From: Reyranella sp.
Lineage (GTDB): Bacteria; Pseudomonadota; Alphaproteobacteria; Reyranellales; Reyranellaceae
NCBI RefSeq assembly: GCF_004296935.1
Contig: NZ_SCVH01000043.1
Location: forward strand, 1 to 57,575
Length of the DNA stretch: 57,575 nt
Direction: 5' to 3'
A program made the translations under genes and the position numbers. Below the pieces are notes generated by a model that saw nothing but the letters and a program-made list of their open reading frames with translations, made no database searches and was not told the origin of the DNA. Of the stretch, positions 43,790 to 52,152 are shown in pieces (position 1 is the stretch's first letter; every line of letters begins with the position of its first letter).

Positions 43790-43879
43790 GGCCGAAATAT
43801 AGGGAAATTAGGGAATTTATCAAGATTAGATAATTTCACTAATTTCCATCAAATCAGGAGATCCCGCTGTGCCCCCTCA

Positions 43880-44164
43880 TCAGACCAGCTCCAGCCGCAG
43901 TTTCCGCCCGACCGCGCGGGCGGCGCGGGTGAGCGTGCCCAGCGTCACCGACTCGTTGTCCGGATCGAGCACGCGATCGAGCTGGGCCCGGCTCGTCTGC
44001 ATGCGTTTTGCCAGCATGGTCTTGGTGAGCTGCTCCTCGCGCATCAGGGCACCGAGCTGGCGGGCGATCACGCGCTTGACCTTGCCGTAGTCGGATTGCT
44101 TGTAGTCGCCACGCAGGAGATCGGCGACGGACCAGAGAAAAGAAGAGAGATTGGGATCAGCCAT
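43880..44164 (-). CDS. HTH protein with an HsdM-derived N-terminus
   Basis: This 94-residue protein seems to be a chimera. Residues 6-29, including 'WSVADLLRGDYKQSDYG', are the highly conserved opening of type I restriction-modification HsdM subunits. At about Val29-Lys30 it switches to an XRE-like regulator: 'RVIARQLGALMREEQLTKTM', 'LAKRMQTSRAQLDRVLDP', 'SVTLGTLTRAARAVGRKL'. The HTH part on its own resembles stand-alone antitoxin or phage-type regulators. Codons in the first 29 residues are less GC-rich than those that follow. I infer that an insertion or deletion fused a truncated hsdM to the HTH gene. Start ATG 44164 has only a weak ribosome site. Confidence 0.75.
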   Translation of the reverse strand: MADPNLSSFLWSVADLLRGDYKQSDYGKVKRVIARQLGALMREEQLTKTMLAKRMQTSRAQLDRVLDPDNESVTLGTLTRAARAVGRKLRLELV

Positions 44165-44351
44165 TGGGATTTCGTGTCGCCTGAGATGTCGCCATGGCCG
44201 CTAGCTTCCCCCTCGAAACGCGCTCTGGTTGCAGGCCGGCAGTGTTGGCGATGCGGCGCGGCGGCGCAACCGCATGATGATGCGAGGGGGCGCTTCTCAG
44301 CCGTCGTGTGACGAAGAATGAGGAGACCCACCTCACCTCGGGAGGAGCCTT

Positions 44352-44708
44352 TCAGCGCGGTGGCGGCAGAGCCGCGACGATTGACTCCAGCGCAGACACG
44401 AGCCGCGGCGCGTCGCGCTCGGCGGTCTTCCAGATTTCGTCCAGGTCGACGCGGCCGTATTCATGGGCGATGACATTGCGCATGCCGACGATGTCCTGCC
44501 ATGGCACGGCGGGATGGGCCTGCCGCGTGCCGGCGGAGATCCGCCGGGCACATTCTCCAACGAGTTCCAGGGCCCTTTCGAGAGCGCGCAGAAACGCCCT
44601 GTCCCGGTCGAGGTCGGCGCGCTTGCGCCCCCGGCTGAACGCCACGACCTCGCGGGCGAAGCCCAGCATGTCGACGAGCGAGGCCCGGTCTTCGTCGTCA
44701 GGCGGCAT
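44352..44708 (-). CDS. hepT: HepT-like HEPN toxin
   Basis: This protein of 118 residues is a HEPN ribonuclease of the HepT family. The catalytic RX4HXY motif is complete: Arg77, His82 and Tyr84 in 'MRNVIAHEYGRVD'. In the HepT-MntA system the partner adds AMP units to this Tyr to silence the toxin. The helical body includes 'LERALELVGECARRISAG'. ATG 44708 overlaps the mntA stop by 11 bases, so the two are translationally coupled with the antitoxin first. Confidence 0.9.
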   Translation of the reverse strand: MPPDDEDRASLVDMLGFAREVVAFSRGRKRADLDRDRAFLRALERALELVGECARRISAGTRQAHPAVPWQDIVGMRNVIAHEYGRVDLDEIWKTAERDAPRLVSALESIVAALPPPR

Positions 44709-45000
44709 AGAGCGGGCGACGATCGCGGCGAATCGAAGCGAGCCGGTAGGGATTGGTGACGTTGCGCTCGCGCACCAGATCGACCGGACGTCCGAACAGC
44801 TCGGCGAGCTCGGCGCGCAGGCGGGCGGTATCGAGGAGGCTCCAGTCGGCCGTGGGATCGTAGTCGACCAGCAGATCGACGTCGCTGTCCGGCCGCGCCT
44901 CATCGCGCGCCTGCGAGCCGAAAAGACTCAACTCGCGAATCTTCCAGCGGCGGCACAGCGCTTCCAGCCGATCGGGGGGCGGTGCGGCGAGCGTGGACAT
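44698..45000 (-). CDS. mntA: MntA-like nucleotidyltransferase antitoxin
   Basis: This protein of 100 residues is a minimal nucleotidyltransferase. The GSX10DXD motif is intact: Gly28, Ser29, Asp40 and Asp42 in 'LFGSQARDEARPDSDVDLLV'. MntA proteins polyAMPylate the HepT toxin's Tyr and thus neutralise it. It is the first gene of the pair, and its stop lies inside hepT. About 80 bases separate it from the VOC gene upstream. Confidence 0.92.
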   Translation of the reverse strand: MSTLAAPPPDRLEALCRRWKIRELSLFGSQARDEARPDSDVDLLVDYDPTADWSLLDTARLRAELAELFGRPVDLVRERNVTNPYRLASIRRDRRPLYAA

Positions 45001-45078
45001 GGCGGTATCCTATCATGGCCGCCGGGCGCTGCCCAACGCCGGACCGGGAGCGGCCAGCGCCGGCACTTCGTCAACGCC

Positions 45079-45618
45079 TCACTCCGCGGCGACGGCGACC
45101 TGCTTCGCGCGGATCGCCGCGATCTTCGCCTGGGCCCGCGCACGGCGCTCGTCGAACTTCGCCAGCCGCCGTTGCGGGTTCGCCTGCACGACGTTGTCGG
45201 CGGATCCTGGGTTCTTCTGCGACCCGACCCAGCCGTGCGCGGCGATGTCGAAGATGATGCCGTCGAGGTCGGTGTGCTTGATCTCGTAGCCGTTGGGATT
45301 GTTGGTGTCGCCCATGATCCAGGTGGCGCCGGTGTTGCGCGCGATCCGGCCCTGTTCGACCACGTCATCGACCCAGAAGCCGATGTGGTGGATGCCGACG
45401 AAGTCCGTGCCGGTGCCCTGCGAGGCCTCGTCGTTCTTGAAGTGGAGGATGGCGAGGTTGACCACGCCGTCGGTCAGGAACACGCCCTCGGCCAGCGGGC
45501 CGTCGAGTTCCAGGACTTCCTGCAGGCCGACGGCCTGCTTGTAGAATTCGGCGGTCTCCCACGGGTCCTTCACGCTGAGGGCAATGTGGCGGATGCGGCC
45601 TCTGGTCTCGGCGGTCAT
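45079..45618 (-). CDS. VOC (glyoxalase/dioxygenase-fold) protein
   Basis: This protein of 179 residues has one vicinal-oxygen-chelate module: 'RIRHIALSVKDPWETAEFY' (about 7-25) with a metal-ligand His, 'GVVNLAILHFKN', 'GIHHIGFWVDD' (about 77-87) and 'LDGIIFDIAAHGW' (about 115-127) with a candidate Glu replaced by Asp. The C-terminal 40 residues are a charged helix ('RRLAKFDERRARAQAKIAAI'). ATG 45618 has AAGGGAGC upstream. The substrate is unknown. Confidence 0.88.
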   Translation of the reverse strand: MTAETRGRIRHIALSVKDPWETAEFYKQAVGLQEVLELDGPLAEGVFLTDGVVNLAILHFKNDEASQGTGTDFVGIHHIGFWVDDVVEQGRIARNTGATWIMGDTNNPNGYEIKHTDLDGIIFDIAAHGWVGSQKNPGSADNVVQANPQRRLAKFDERRARAQAKIAAIRAKQVAVAAE

Positions 45619-45759
45619 CGGCTTGCTCCCTTCCATCAGTTGGCGGTCATCAGCGATCGGCCGGGCAGTGTAACGGAAATCGGGCCGGCGACCCAGGCGG
45701 CCCCCTCCGCCCCCTTCGGGGGCGCCTTCCCCGAGACGCAGGGCAATCGCATATGGCTC

Positions 45760-45907
45760 TCGTTCTCCTCCCTCGCGCTCTTGCGCGGGGGAGGTGCCCG
45801 TAGGGCGGAGGGGGTCGGAAGGCTCGCGCGCTGGTCTTTGACCCCCTCCGGCCTTCGGCCACCTCCCCCAGTCATGCCTATGAAGGCATGACTGGGGGAG
45901 GAGAAGA
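45760..45907. repeat. Palindromic intergenic element, two inverted units
   Basis: This 148-base block has two related units in opposite orientation. Each runs from a GGGGGAGGTG..GGCGGAGGGGGT core to a hairpin. The right unit carries a perfect 18-bp stem (45862-45879 with 45884-45901) around a 4-base loop ATGA. A second locus with the same architecture lies at 52151-52258 and a partial unit at 46312-46345. The gap 45619-46061 holds nothing else I can identify. Confidence 0.75.
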
Positions 45908-46061
45908 GCTGTTTCGCGCGGTCCCCGGGCAGGGTGGGGTTTTGACTCGGGCCAGCCATTCTGCCTAGCCTTGCGGCGTCATCCTTCCCGGCGACGGAAT
46001 GAATTGAGAGTTGCCGCCGTGGAGGCGATCGCCCTGGTATTCCTCGTTCGAGGAGGAACGG

Positions 46062-46286
46062 ATGAACCCGGAAGAACTCACCAATTCCCTCGGCCGCGCG
46101 GTCGCCGCGGTCTGGGGAGAGCTGCCGGCCAGCGTACAGCACGAGCTGTTCGAGTCGGCGGTACGGCTGTCGGGCCCGGGCACCCGCGAGCAGCTGGCCG
46201 TCTTCCTGCATCGCCGGCATCCGCGAACCTTCGACGGCGGAACGCCGTCCCGGGCGGTGCCCGAGCCGGACAGCCTGGGCGGGTAG
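46062..46286 (+). CDS. Small hypothetical protein
   Basis: This protein of 74 residues starts at an ATG with a strong AGGAGG site 5 bases upstream. The sequence 'EELTNSLGRAVAAVWGELPA' followed by 'QHELFESAVRLSGPGTREQLAVFLHRRHP' (in parts) looks helical, and the C-terminus is Pro/Ser/Gly-rich. It may be a conserved alphaproteobacterial small protein, but I recall no named family. It stands alone, converging with the ferredoxin gene. Confidence 0.6.
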   Translation: MNPEELTNSLGRAVAAVWGELPASVQHELFESAVRLSGPGTREQLAVFLHRRHPRTFDGGTPSRAVPEPDSLGG

Positions 46287-46311
46287 CGGCCGACGGAGCG
46301 GCCGAGCCCTT

Positions 46312-46345
46312 GCCTTCTCCGCGCCGCTGCGCGGGGGAGGAGAAG
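46312..46345. repeat. Partial palindromic unit
   Basis: TTCTCC-GCGCCGCTGCGC-GGGGGAGGAGAA is the hairpin end of the same element as at 45760-45907. It lies in the convergent gap between the 74-residue gene and the ferredoxin gene, and may act as a terminator there. Confidence 0.5.
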
Positions 46346-46347
46346 AA

Positions 46348-46719
46348 CTATTTCGCGCGATCCTCGGGCAGCTTGTCTTTGGTCTGCAGCATCAGACGCC
46401 CGACGCGGCCGCCCTCGACCAGGTGCGTCTTCAGGACCTCATCGATGTCTTCCTTCGTCGGCACCGAATACCAGACGCCTTCAGGATAGATCACCAGGGT
46501 GGGCCCGAGCTCGCAGCGGTCGAGGCAGCCGGCGCTGTTGATGCGGACGTTTTTCAGGCCGAGCTCTTTCGCGCGACTCTTCATGTGGTCGCGCAGCGCC
46601 TCGCCGTCCTTCTCGGCGCAGCAGCCGCGCGGATGGCCGGCGGGGCGGCGGTTGGTGCAGCAGAAGACGTGGGCTTCGTAGTAGGGCTTCGGATCAGACG
46701 ACTTCTCACGCTCGCTCAT
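46348..46719 (-). CDS. Thioredoxin-fold [2Fe-2S] ferredoxin
   Basis: This protein of 123 residues belongs to the stand-alone (2Fe-2S) ferredoxin group. 'HVFCCTNRRPAGHPRGCC' (about 17-34) carries the first cluster ligands and 'SAGCLDRCELGPTLVIYPEG' (about 62-81) the second pair; 'VWYSVPTKEDIDEVLKTHL' ends the domain. It probably carries single electrons for cytosolic enzymes; the partner is unknown. It is 7 bases downstream of the DUF6489 gene and likely in the same operon. Confidence 0.93.
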   Translation of the reverse strand: MSEREKSSDPKPYYEAHVFCCTNRRPAGHPRGCCAEKDGEALRDHMKSRAKELGLKNVRINSAGCLDRCELGPTLVIYPEGVWYSVPTKEDIDEVLKTHLVEGGRVGRLMLQTKDKLPEDRAK

Positions 46720-46726
46720 CGCCCGG

Positions 46727-46990
46727 TCAGCCCTTCTTGGCCGTGCCGGAAGCGATGCCGGCGAGCTGCTGCCAGAAGGCCTGCTGCATCTGCTGCATCT
46801 GCTCGACGCCCTGCATCGAGGCCGGCAGCCAGGTCTTGAACACCGTCTCGGGGTTCATGGCGCCCAGGTTGGCGCGCAGCCGCTCCTCGATCTCGCCCAT
46901 GATGCGGTCCTGCATCGGCTTGAGGTCGGGCAGGCCGAAGAAGGCGCGGGCCTCCTCGGGGGTGCAGGTCACTTCGACATTCACTTTCAT
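46727..46990 (-). CDS. DUF6489 family protein
   Basis: This protein of 87 residues matches DUF6489, small alphaproteobacterial proteins with the pattern 'MKVNVEVTCTPEEARAFFGL' at the start, 'PMQDRIMGEIEERLRANLG' (about 25-43), 'NPETVFKTWLP' and a Gln-rich helix 'EQMQQMQQAFWQQLAG' at the end. The helix could mediate oligomers. No function is known. It is divergent from the ammonia-lyase gene and precedes the ferredoxin gene. Confidence 0.85.
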   Translation of the reverse strand: MKVNVEVTCTPEEARAFFGLPDLKPMQDRIMGEIEERLRANLGAMNPETVFKTWLPASMQGVEQMQQMQQAFWQQLAGIASGTAKKG

Positions 46991-47035
46991 GGCTGTCTCT
47001 CCGTTTCGGCGACTTTAGCATGCTATGACCCCTCC

Positions 47036-48208
47036 ATGACGACTCCCCTCCTTCCGGCGTGGCTGGCCCCGAATCCCCGGCTCGACCGCGACCTCGCCTT
47101 CGGCCGCGACCAGCAGTTCGTGGTCAATCCCAACGGCATCCCCGAGCTGCTGGCGGAGCTGGGCCAATGTCCCGCCCACAAGGTGACGCCGCTGCACCGC
47201 CTGCCGGCGCTGGCGGAACGGCTGGGGGTGGGCGAGGTCCGGGTCAAGGACGAGAGCCAGCGCTTCGGCTTCGGCGCCTTCAAGGCACTGGGCGGCGTGC
47301 TGGCGGTCTACAACGTGCTGTCGGGCGCGGTGGGCGATGCCTACCATTCGAGCCCGACGTTCGCCGACGTGATGGCGGGCAAGCACCGCGAGGTGACGGC
47401 AAAGTACATCTTCACCACCGCGAGCTCGGGCAACCATGGCCGCTCGGTCGCGGCCGGCGCAAAACTGTTCGGCAATCGCTGCGTGATCTTCCTGCCCAGG
47501 TTCACCAGCGCGGACAAGGAGGCGGCGATCCGGGCGCGCGGCGCCGAGGTGATCCGCGTCGACGGCGACTACGACACCGCCGTCGCCGAATGCCGCCGCC
47601 AGGCCGAGGCCAAGGGCTGGACGATCATCTCCGACACCTCGTGGGAGGGCTACGACGCGATCCCGAGGAGCGTGATGCGCGGCTACACGGTGCTGGTCGA
47701 AGAGGTCGTCCGGCAATGGCCCGACGCGCCGACGCATGTGTTCGTGCAGGCCGGTGTCGGCGGACTGGCCGCGGCGGTGATCGGCTACCTGTGGGCGGTG
47801 CTGCCCCAGCGTCCGGTTTTCATCGTCGTCGAACCCGTGAGCGCCGACTGCTGGTTCCAGAGCAATCTCGCCGGCAAACCCACGCTCGCCAGCGGCAACG
47901 CCGACACGGCGATGGGTGGGCTCGCCTGCCGCGAGATCTCGCCGGTGACGTGGCCGGTGATCGGCCTCGCCGCCGACTGGTTCATGACCATCGAGGAGGA
48001 CGAGGTGCTGCCGGCGCGCCGGCTGTTCGCCCGGCCGCTGGGCGACGATCCCGCCATCGTGTCCGGTCCGTCGGGCTGCGCGGGCCTGGCCGGCCTCACC
48101 CGGATCTGCACCGAGGCCGCCGCCTTCGAGGCCCTGGGCCTCGACCGGAACGCGCGCGTGCTGCTGATCAACAGCGAAGGCGATCTCGGCGAGCCGCTGA
48201 GCGACTGA
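47036..48208 (+). CDS. dpaL: Diaminopropionate ammonia-lyase
   Basis: This PLP enzyme of 390 residues converts 2,3-diaminopropionate to pyruvate and two ammonia. The PLP lysine is in 'ESQRFGFGAFKALGGVLAV' (about 73-91), and the phosphate-binding and substrate loops are 'TASSGNHGRSVAAGA' and 'QAGVGGLAAAV'. The C-terminal 'GPSGCAGLAGL' is also typical. Fold type II, related to threonine dehydratase; the 'SGNHG' and 'FGFGAFK' elements favour dpaL over ilvA. The creatininase-like gene follows 62 bases later on the same strand. Confidence 0.9.
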   Translation: MTTPLLPAWLAPNPRLDRDLAFGRDQQFVVNPNGIPELLAELGQCPAHKVTPLHRLPALAERLGVGEVRVKDESQRFGFGAFKALGGVLAVYNVLSGAVGDAYHSSPTFADVMAGKHREVTAKYIFTTASSGNHGRSVAAGAKLFGNRCVIFLPRFTSADKEAAIRARGAEVIRVDGDYDTAVAECRRQAEAKGWTIISDTSWEGYDAIPRSVMRGYTVLVEEVVRQWPDAPTHVFVQAGVGGLAAAVIGYLWAVLPQRPVFIVVEPVSADCWFQSNLAGKPTLASGNADTAMGGLACREISPVTWPVIGLAADWFMTIEEDEVLPARRLFARPLGDDPAIVSGPSGCAGLAGLTRICTEAAAFEALGLDRNARVLLINSEGDLGEPLSD

Positions 48209-48270
48209 GGCTCCTTGCTCCGCCCTACGAAGCGACGCATCCTCGGGCAAATCCCGAAGGAGTTTCGTTC

Positions 48271-49014
48271 GTGCAGCTTCAGCTAAAGACCTGGCAATTC
48301 GTCGACGACTATCTCAAGACCAAGACCGGCATCATCATCCCGATCGGCTCGACCGAGCAGCACGGGCCGACCGGCCTGATCGGCACCGACGCGCTCACCG
48401 CCGAGATGATCGGGCGCGGCGCCGGTGAAAAGGTGGGTGCGCTGGTGGCGCCGACGATTTCTGTCGGCATGGCGCAGCATCACCTGGGGTTCGCGGGGTC
48501 GATCACGCTCAAGCCCACGACGCTGATTGCCGTGGTTCGAGATACGGTCGTGTCGCTGGCGCGGCACGGTTTTACACGCTTCTTCTTCGTGAACGGCCAC
48601 GGCGGCAACATCGCCACGGTGACGGCGGCGTTCTCCGAGATCTATTCCGAGCGTTCGATGGAAAAGATGAGCAACCAGCCCTCGATCAAGTGCGCCCTTC
48701 GCAACTGGTGGGACGGGCCCGGCATCAAGAAGCTCAGCCAGGAACTCTATCCCGTGGGCGAGGGCAGCCACGCCACCGCCTCGGAAGTGGCGCTCACCTG
48801 GTACAAATATCCCGAGACCATCCAGCGCAAGGAGATGGATCCGAAAATCGCGCCCAACGGCTCGTTCGCCGACGCCGAGGATTATCGGCGCACCTTCCCG
48901 GACGGCCGCATCGGCTCCGATCCCAACATGGCAACGCCGGAGCACGGCAAGCGTTTCTACGACACCGCTGTCGACGAAGTGGCACGCGACTATGAATCGT
49001 GGGTGGCGAGGTAG
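48271..49014 (+). CDS. Creatininase family amidohydrolase
   Basis: This protein of 247 residues has the creatininase fold's metal ligands: 'PIGSTEQHGPTGLIGTD' (about 23-39: Glu, His and Asp), 'GHGGN' in 'FFVNGHGGNIATV' (about 107-119) and 'EGSHATASEVA' (about 153-163). The family also includes cyclic-imidase- and FAPy-hydrolase-like enzymes, so creatinine is not necessarily the substrate. GTG 48271 has AAGGAG about 8 bases upstream. Its stop lies within the next gene's candidate start region. Confidence 0.9.
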   Translation: MQLQLKTWQFVDDYLKTKTGIIIPIGSTEQHGPTGLIGTDALTAEMIGRGAGEKVGALVAPTISVGMAQHHLGFAGSITLKPTTLIAVVRDTVVSLARHGFTRFFFVNGHGGNIATVTAAFSEIYSERSMEKMSNQPSIKCALRNWWDGPGIKKLSQELYPVGEGSHATASEVALTWYKYPETIQRKEMDPKIAPNGSFADAEDYRRTFPDGRIGSDPNMATPEHGKRFYDTAVDEVARDYESWVAR

Positions 49015-50390
49015 AGGAGGCCAATCTGACGAGCATCGACCCTCCCCTGCCCGAGACCCGCTTCGCCCGCGCCGGCGATGTCAGCATCGCCTACCAGACG
49101 ATGACGCAGAAGGCGGGGACCCAGAAGGCGGGCAAAGCGCCCCTCGACCTGATCGTCGTGCCCGGCATGGTTTCCCATGTCGAGTACCTTCATGAATTGC
49201 CGGGCTACACCCGGTTCCTGCGTCGTCTCTCCGCGTTCGCCCGGGTCGTGACGTTCGACAAGCGCGGCCAGGGCCTGTCGGACCGCGTTCCCGGCGTGCC
49301 CTCGCTCGAGGAACGCGCGGACGACCTCGATGCCGTGATGTCGGCGATCCGCTCGGAGCGGGTGGCGCTGCTGGGTTTCTCCGAGGGCGCCTCGCTCAGT
49401 GCGCTCTATTCGGCCACCCACCCGCAGCGTGTCTCCCATCTCGTCCTCTATGGCGGCTTCGCCCGCTGCGCCAACAGTTCCGATTTCTCGCTGATGTTCA
49501 GTCCCGAGACGCTGCGCGCCTCGGCCAAGCAATGGGGCAAGGGCCTGAGCGTGCGTTTGTTCGCGCCGAGCCTCGCCGACGACCCCGACCTGAAGCAGAT
49601 GTGGGCCAAGGGCGAGCGGCTCTGCGTCAGCCCGGGTGCCTACAGGACGATGATCGACACCAATATCGAGGTCGACGTGCGGGCCATCCTGCCGCAGATT
49701 CGAGTGCCGACCCTGGTGACGCACCGCGCCACCGATCTCGCCGTGCCGGTCGCGAACGGACGCTATCTCGCCAGCGCGATTCCCGGCGCGAAGTACATCG
49801 AGTATCCGGCCGGCGACCACATGCCTTTTGCCGGCACCGACTTCGAGCCGCTGTGCGGCGACATCGAGGAATTCATCACCGGCCATCGGGTGGCCTCTTC
49901 GGCCGACACCGAACGGGTACTGGCGACGGTCCTGTTCACCGACATCGTCGAGTCGACGCAGCAACTGGCGCGCGTGGGCGACCGCGCCTGGCGACAGCTT
50001 CTCGACGAGCATGACCGGAGCGCCCGCCGGCTGATCGAGCAACACCGCGGCCGCTTCGTGAAGAACACCGGCGACGGCCTGCTGGCGACCTTCGATGGAC
50101 CTGCGCGTGCGATCCGCTGCGCGCAAGAGCTTCGCGGTGCCTCGGCTTCGTTGGGCGTCACCATCCGCGCCGGACTGCATACCGGCGAGATCGAGTTGCG
50201 CGGCGACGATGTCGGCGGCGTTGCCGTCCACGTCGCCTCGCGCGTGTTGGGAACGGCAGGGCCGGACGAGATCGTGGTTTCGCGGGTCCTGCCCGACCTC
50301 GTTGCAGGCTCCGGCCTCACCTTCACGCCGCGCGGACTTTGCGAACTGAAGGGCTTCGACGGCACCTGGGAGCTTTTCACGGTGCGCTGA
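48999..50390 (+). CDS. Alpha/beta hydrolase fused to a class III cyclase domain
   Basis: This protein of about 463 residues has two domains. Residues 25-290 form an alpha/beta hydrolase with nucleophile elbow 'LGFSEGAS' and a late His in 'GDHMPFAG'. Residues 305-463 form an adenylate/guanylate cyclase domain with metal Asp residues in 'LFTDIVESTQ' and 'NTGDGLLATFDG'. At the place of the transition-state Asn there is His ('VAVHVASRV'), common in this fused group. The start is uncertain: GTG 48999 lies inside the previous gene, and a GAGGAGG at 49014-49020 suggests a start slightly downstream. The protein is cytosolic. Confidence 0.85.
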   Translation: MGGEVEEANLTSIDPPLPETRFARAGDVSIAYQTMTQKAGTQKAGKAPLDLIVVPGMVSHVEYLHELPGYTRFLRRLSAFARVVTFDKRGQGLSDRVPGVPSLEERADDLDAVMSAIRSERVALLGFSEGASLSALYSATHPQRVSHLVLYGGFARCANSSDFSLMFSPETLRASAKQWGKGLSVRLFAPSLADDPDLKQMWAKGERLCVSPGAYRTMIDTNIEVDVRAILPQIRVPTLVTHRATDLAVPVANGRYLASAIPGAKYIEYPAGDHMPFAGTDFEPLCGDIEEFITGHRVASSADTERVLATVLFTDIVESTQQLARVGDRAWRQLLDEHDRSARRLIEQHRGRFVKNTGDGLLATFDGPARAIRCAQELRGASASLGVTIRAGLHTGEIELRGDDVGGVAVHVASRVLGTAGPDEIVVSRVLPDLVAGSGLTFTPRGLCELKGFDGTWELFTVR

Positions 50391-50417
50391 AGCTGGATCG
50401 AGAGAGGGGGGAATCAT

Positions 50418-51362
50418 ATGAAAGTCGGATTCATCGGGCTCGGCATCATGGGGGCGAGCCTCGCCGCCAACCTGCAGAAGGCCCAGCACAAGGTCACGGT
50501 CCATGACGCGAGACGCGCCGCGGCCGACAGCCACATCGAAGCGGGCGCGATCTGGGCCGAAACGCCCGCCGAGGTGGCGCGCAATTCGGACGTGGTTTTC
50601 ACTTCCCTGCCCGGCCCGCCCGAGGTCGAGGCGGTGGCGCTCGGCCCCGACGGCATCCTGGCCGGCATGAAGCGCGGCGGCGCCTACTTCGATCTCTCGA
50701 CCAACTCGCGCGCCACCGTCGCCAAGATCGCCGCCGCCTTCGCCGAGAAGGGCGCGCACATGCTCGACGCGCCGGTGAGCGGCGGGCCCAGAGGCGCCAA
50801 GACCGGCAAGCTCGCGATCTGGGTCGGCGGCGAGAAGGACGTGTTCGAGAAGTTCAAGGACGTGCTGGGCGCCATGGGCGACCAGGCGCGCTATGTCGGG
50901 CCGATCGGCCAGGCGACGGTGGCCAAGCTGGTGCACAACTGCGCCGGCTACGCCATGAACCTCGCCCTGGCCGAGGTCTTCACCATGGGCGTCAAGGCGG
51001 GCGTCGATCCGCTCACCCTGTTCGAGGCGGTGCGCCAGGGAGCGCTGGGACGGCGGCGCACCTTCGACGGGCTGATCGACCAGTTCCTGCCCGGCACCTA
51101 CGATCCGCCCGCCTTCATGCTGCGCCACGCCCACAAGGACGTGTCGCTGGCGGTGGCGCTCGGCAAGGAGGTGAGCGTGCCGATGCGCGCCTGCAACCTC
51201 ACGCTCGAGGAGATGACCGAGGCGCTGAACCGCGGCTGGGCCGAACGCGATTCACGCTCCGCCATGCTGCTGCAGCAGGAGCGCGCCGGCGTGAAGATCG
51301 CCGTCGATGCCGAGAAGCTGCAGGCCGTGGTGAAGGGCGGCGACGTGATCGGCAATGGCTGA
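50418..51362 (+). CDS. 3-hydroxyisobutyrate dehydrogenase-family NAD(P) oxidoreductase
   Basis: This protein of 314 residues has an N-terminal Rossmann '[18 protein letters not shown]' (about 2-19), substrate motif '[22 protein letters not shown]' in parts (about 117-138), and catalytic Lys in '[15 protein letters not shown]' (about 163-177). The class comprises 3-hydroxyisobutyrate, tartronate-semialdehyde and related reductases. The substrate cannot be fixed. Its stop overlaps the start of the lactonase-like gene by 8 bases. Confidence 0.92.
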   Translation: MKVGFIGLGIMGASLAANLQKAQHKVTVHDARRAAADSHIEAGAIWAETPAEVARNSDVVFTSLPGPPEVEAVALGPDGILAGMKRGGAYFDLSTNSRATVAKIAAAFAEKGAHMLDAPVSGGPRGAKTGKLAIWVGGEKDVFEKFKDVLGAMGDQARYVGPIGQATVAKLVHNCAGYAMNLALAEVFTMGVKAGVDPLTLFEAVRQGALGRRRTFDGLIDQFLPGTYDPPAFMLRHAHKDVSLAVALGKEVSVPMRACNLTLEEMTEALNRGWAERDSRSAMLLQQERAGVKIAVDAEKLQAVVKGGDVIGNG

Positions 51363-52152
51363 ATACGAGATCTTTGCCATCCGCTACGCCTGGCGCGACG
51401 CCAAGCGCTCGGATCATTTCATCGGCGGCGACCCGCACGACGGGCCGATGCCGATGGACTATTTCACCTGGGTGATTCGCGGTGAGGGTCGCACCATCGT
51501 GGTCGACACCGGCTTCACGGCGGAAGTGTCGGCCAGGCGCGGCCGCACGCACCTGCGCTGCCCGATCGAGACGCTGCCGGCGCTGGGCATCGATCCCGAT
51601 TCGGTCGAGGACGTGGTGCTGACCCATCTGCACTACGACCACGTCGGCAACTTCCACAAGTTCGCTCACGCCCGCTTCCATCTGCAGACACGCGAGATGG
51701 GTTTCGTCACCGGCCCCTACATGCGCTACCCGAAGTTCGGCCACAGCTTCGAGGTCGAGGACGTGGTCGGCATGGTGAAGCTCAACTTCAAGGGCCGCGT
51801 CGAGCAGCACAACGGCGACTTCGAGCTGGCGCCGAACGTCACGCTGCATCACGTCGGCGGCCACACGCCCGGCCTGCAGATCGTCCGCGTGATGACCCGG
51901 CGCGGCTGGGTGGTGCTCGCTTCCGACGCCGCGCACTATTACGAGCATCTGCAGAAGAACCGCTTCTTCACGCAGGCCTTCAACTTGGGCGACATGGTCG
52001 ACGGCTACAGGACCTGCGAGCGCCTGGCCGCCTCGCCCGACCACATCATTCCCGGCCACGACCCGCTGGTGATGAAGCTCTATCCCGCCGTCTCGCCCAA
52101 GCTGGAAGGCATCATCGTGCGGCTCGACGTGCCGCCGAAGAAAGAGGGCTGA
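51355..52152 (+). CDS. MBL-fold N-acyl homoserine lactonase-like protein
   Basis: This 265-residue metallo-beta-lactamase-fold protein has the dinuclear site 'LTHLHYDHVGNF' (His91, His93, Asp95, His96), then 'VGGHTPGLQ' and 'LASDAAHYYEH' with further ligands, and 'IIPGHDPLVM' near the C-terminus. The pattern matches AiiA/AhlD-like lactonases, which open the AHL ring and quench quorum sensing. Other hydrolases share it, so the substrate is inferred. It overlaps the dehydrogenase gene, so the two may act in one pathway. Confidence 0.87.
   Translation: MAEYEIFAIRYAWRDAKRSDHFIGGDPHDGPMPMDYFTWVIRGEGRTIVVDTGFTAEVSARRGRTHLRCPIETLPALGIDPDSVEDVVLTHLHYDHVGNFHKFAHARFHLQTREMGFVTGPYMRYPKFGHSFEVEDVVGMVKLNFKGRVEQHNGDFELAPNVTLHHVGGHTPGLQIVRVMTRRGWVVLASDAAHYYEHLQKNRFFTQAFNLGDMVDGYRTCERLAASPDHIIPGHDPLVMKLYPAVSPKLEGIIVRLDVPPKKEG

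Noticed and set aside
45650-45862. Open frames across the palindromic element
   Set aside because: They consist of Arg, Pro, Gly and Ala runs produced by the repeat and have no plausible ribosome site.
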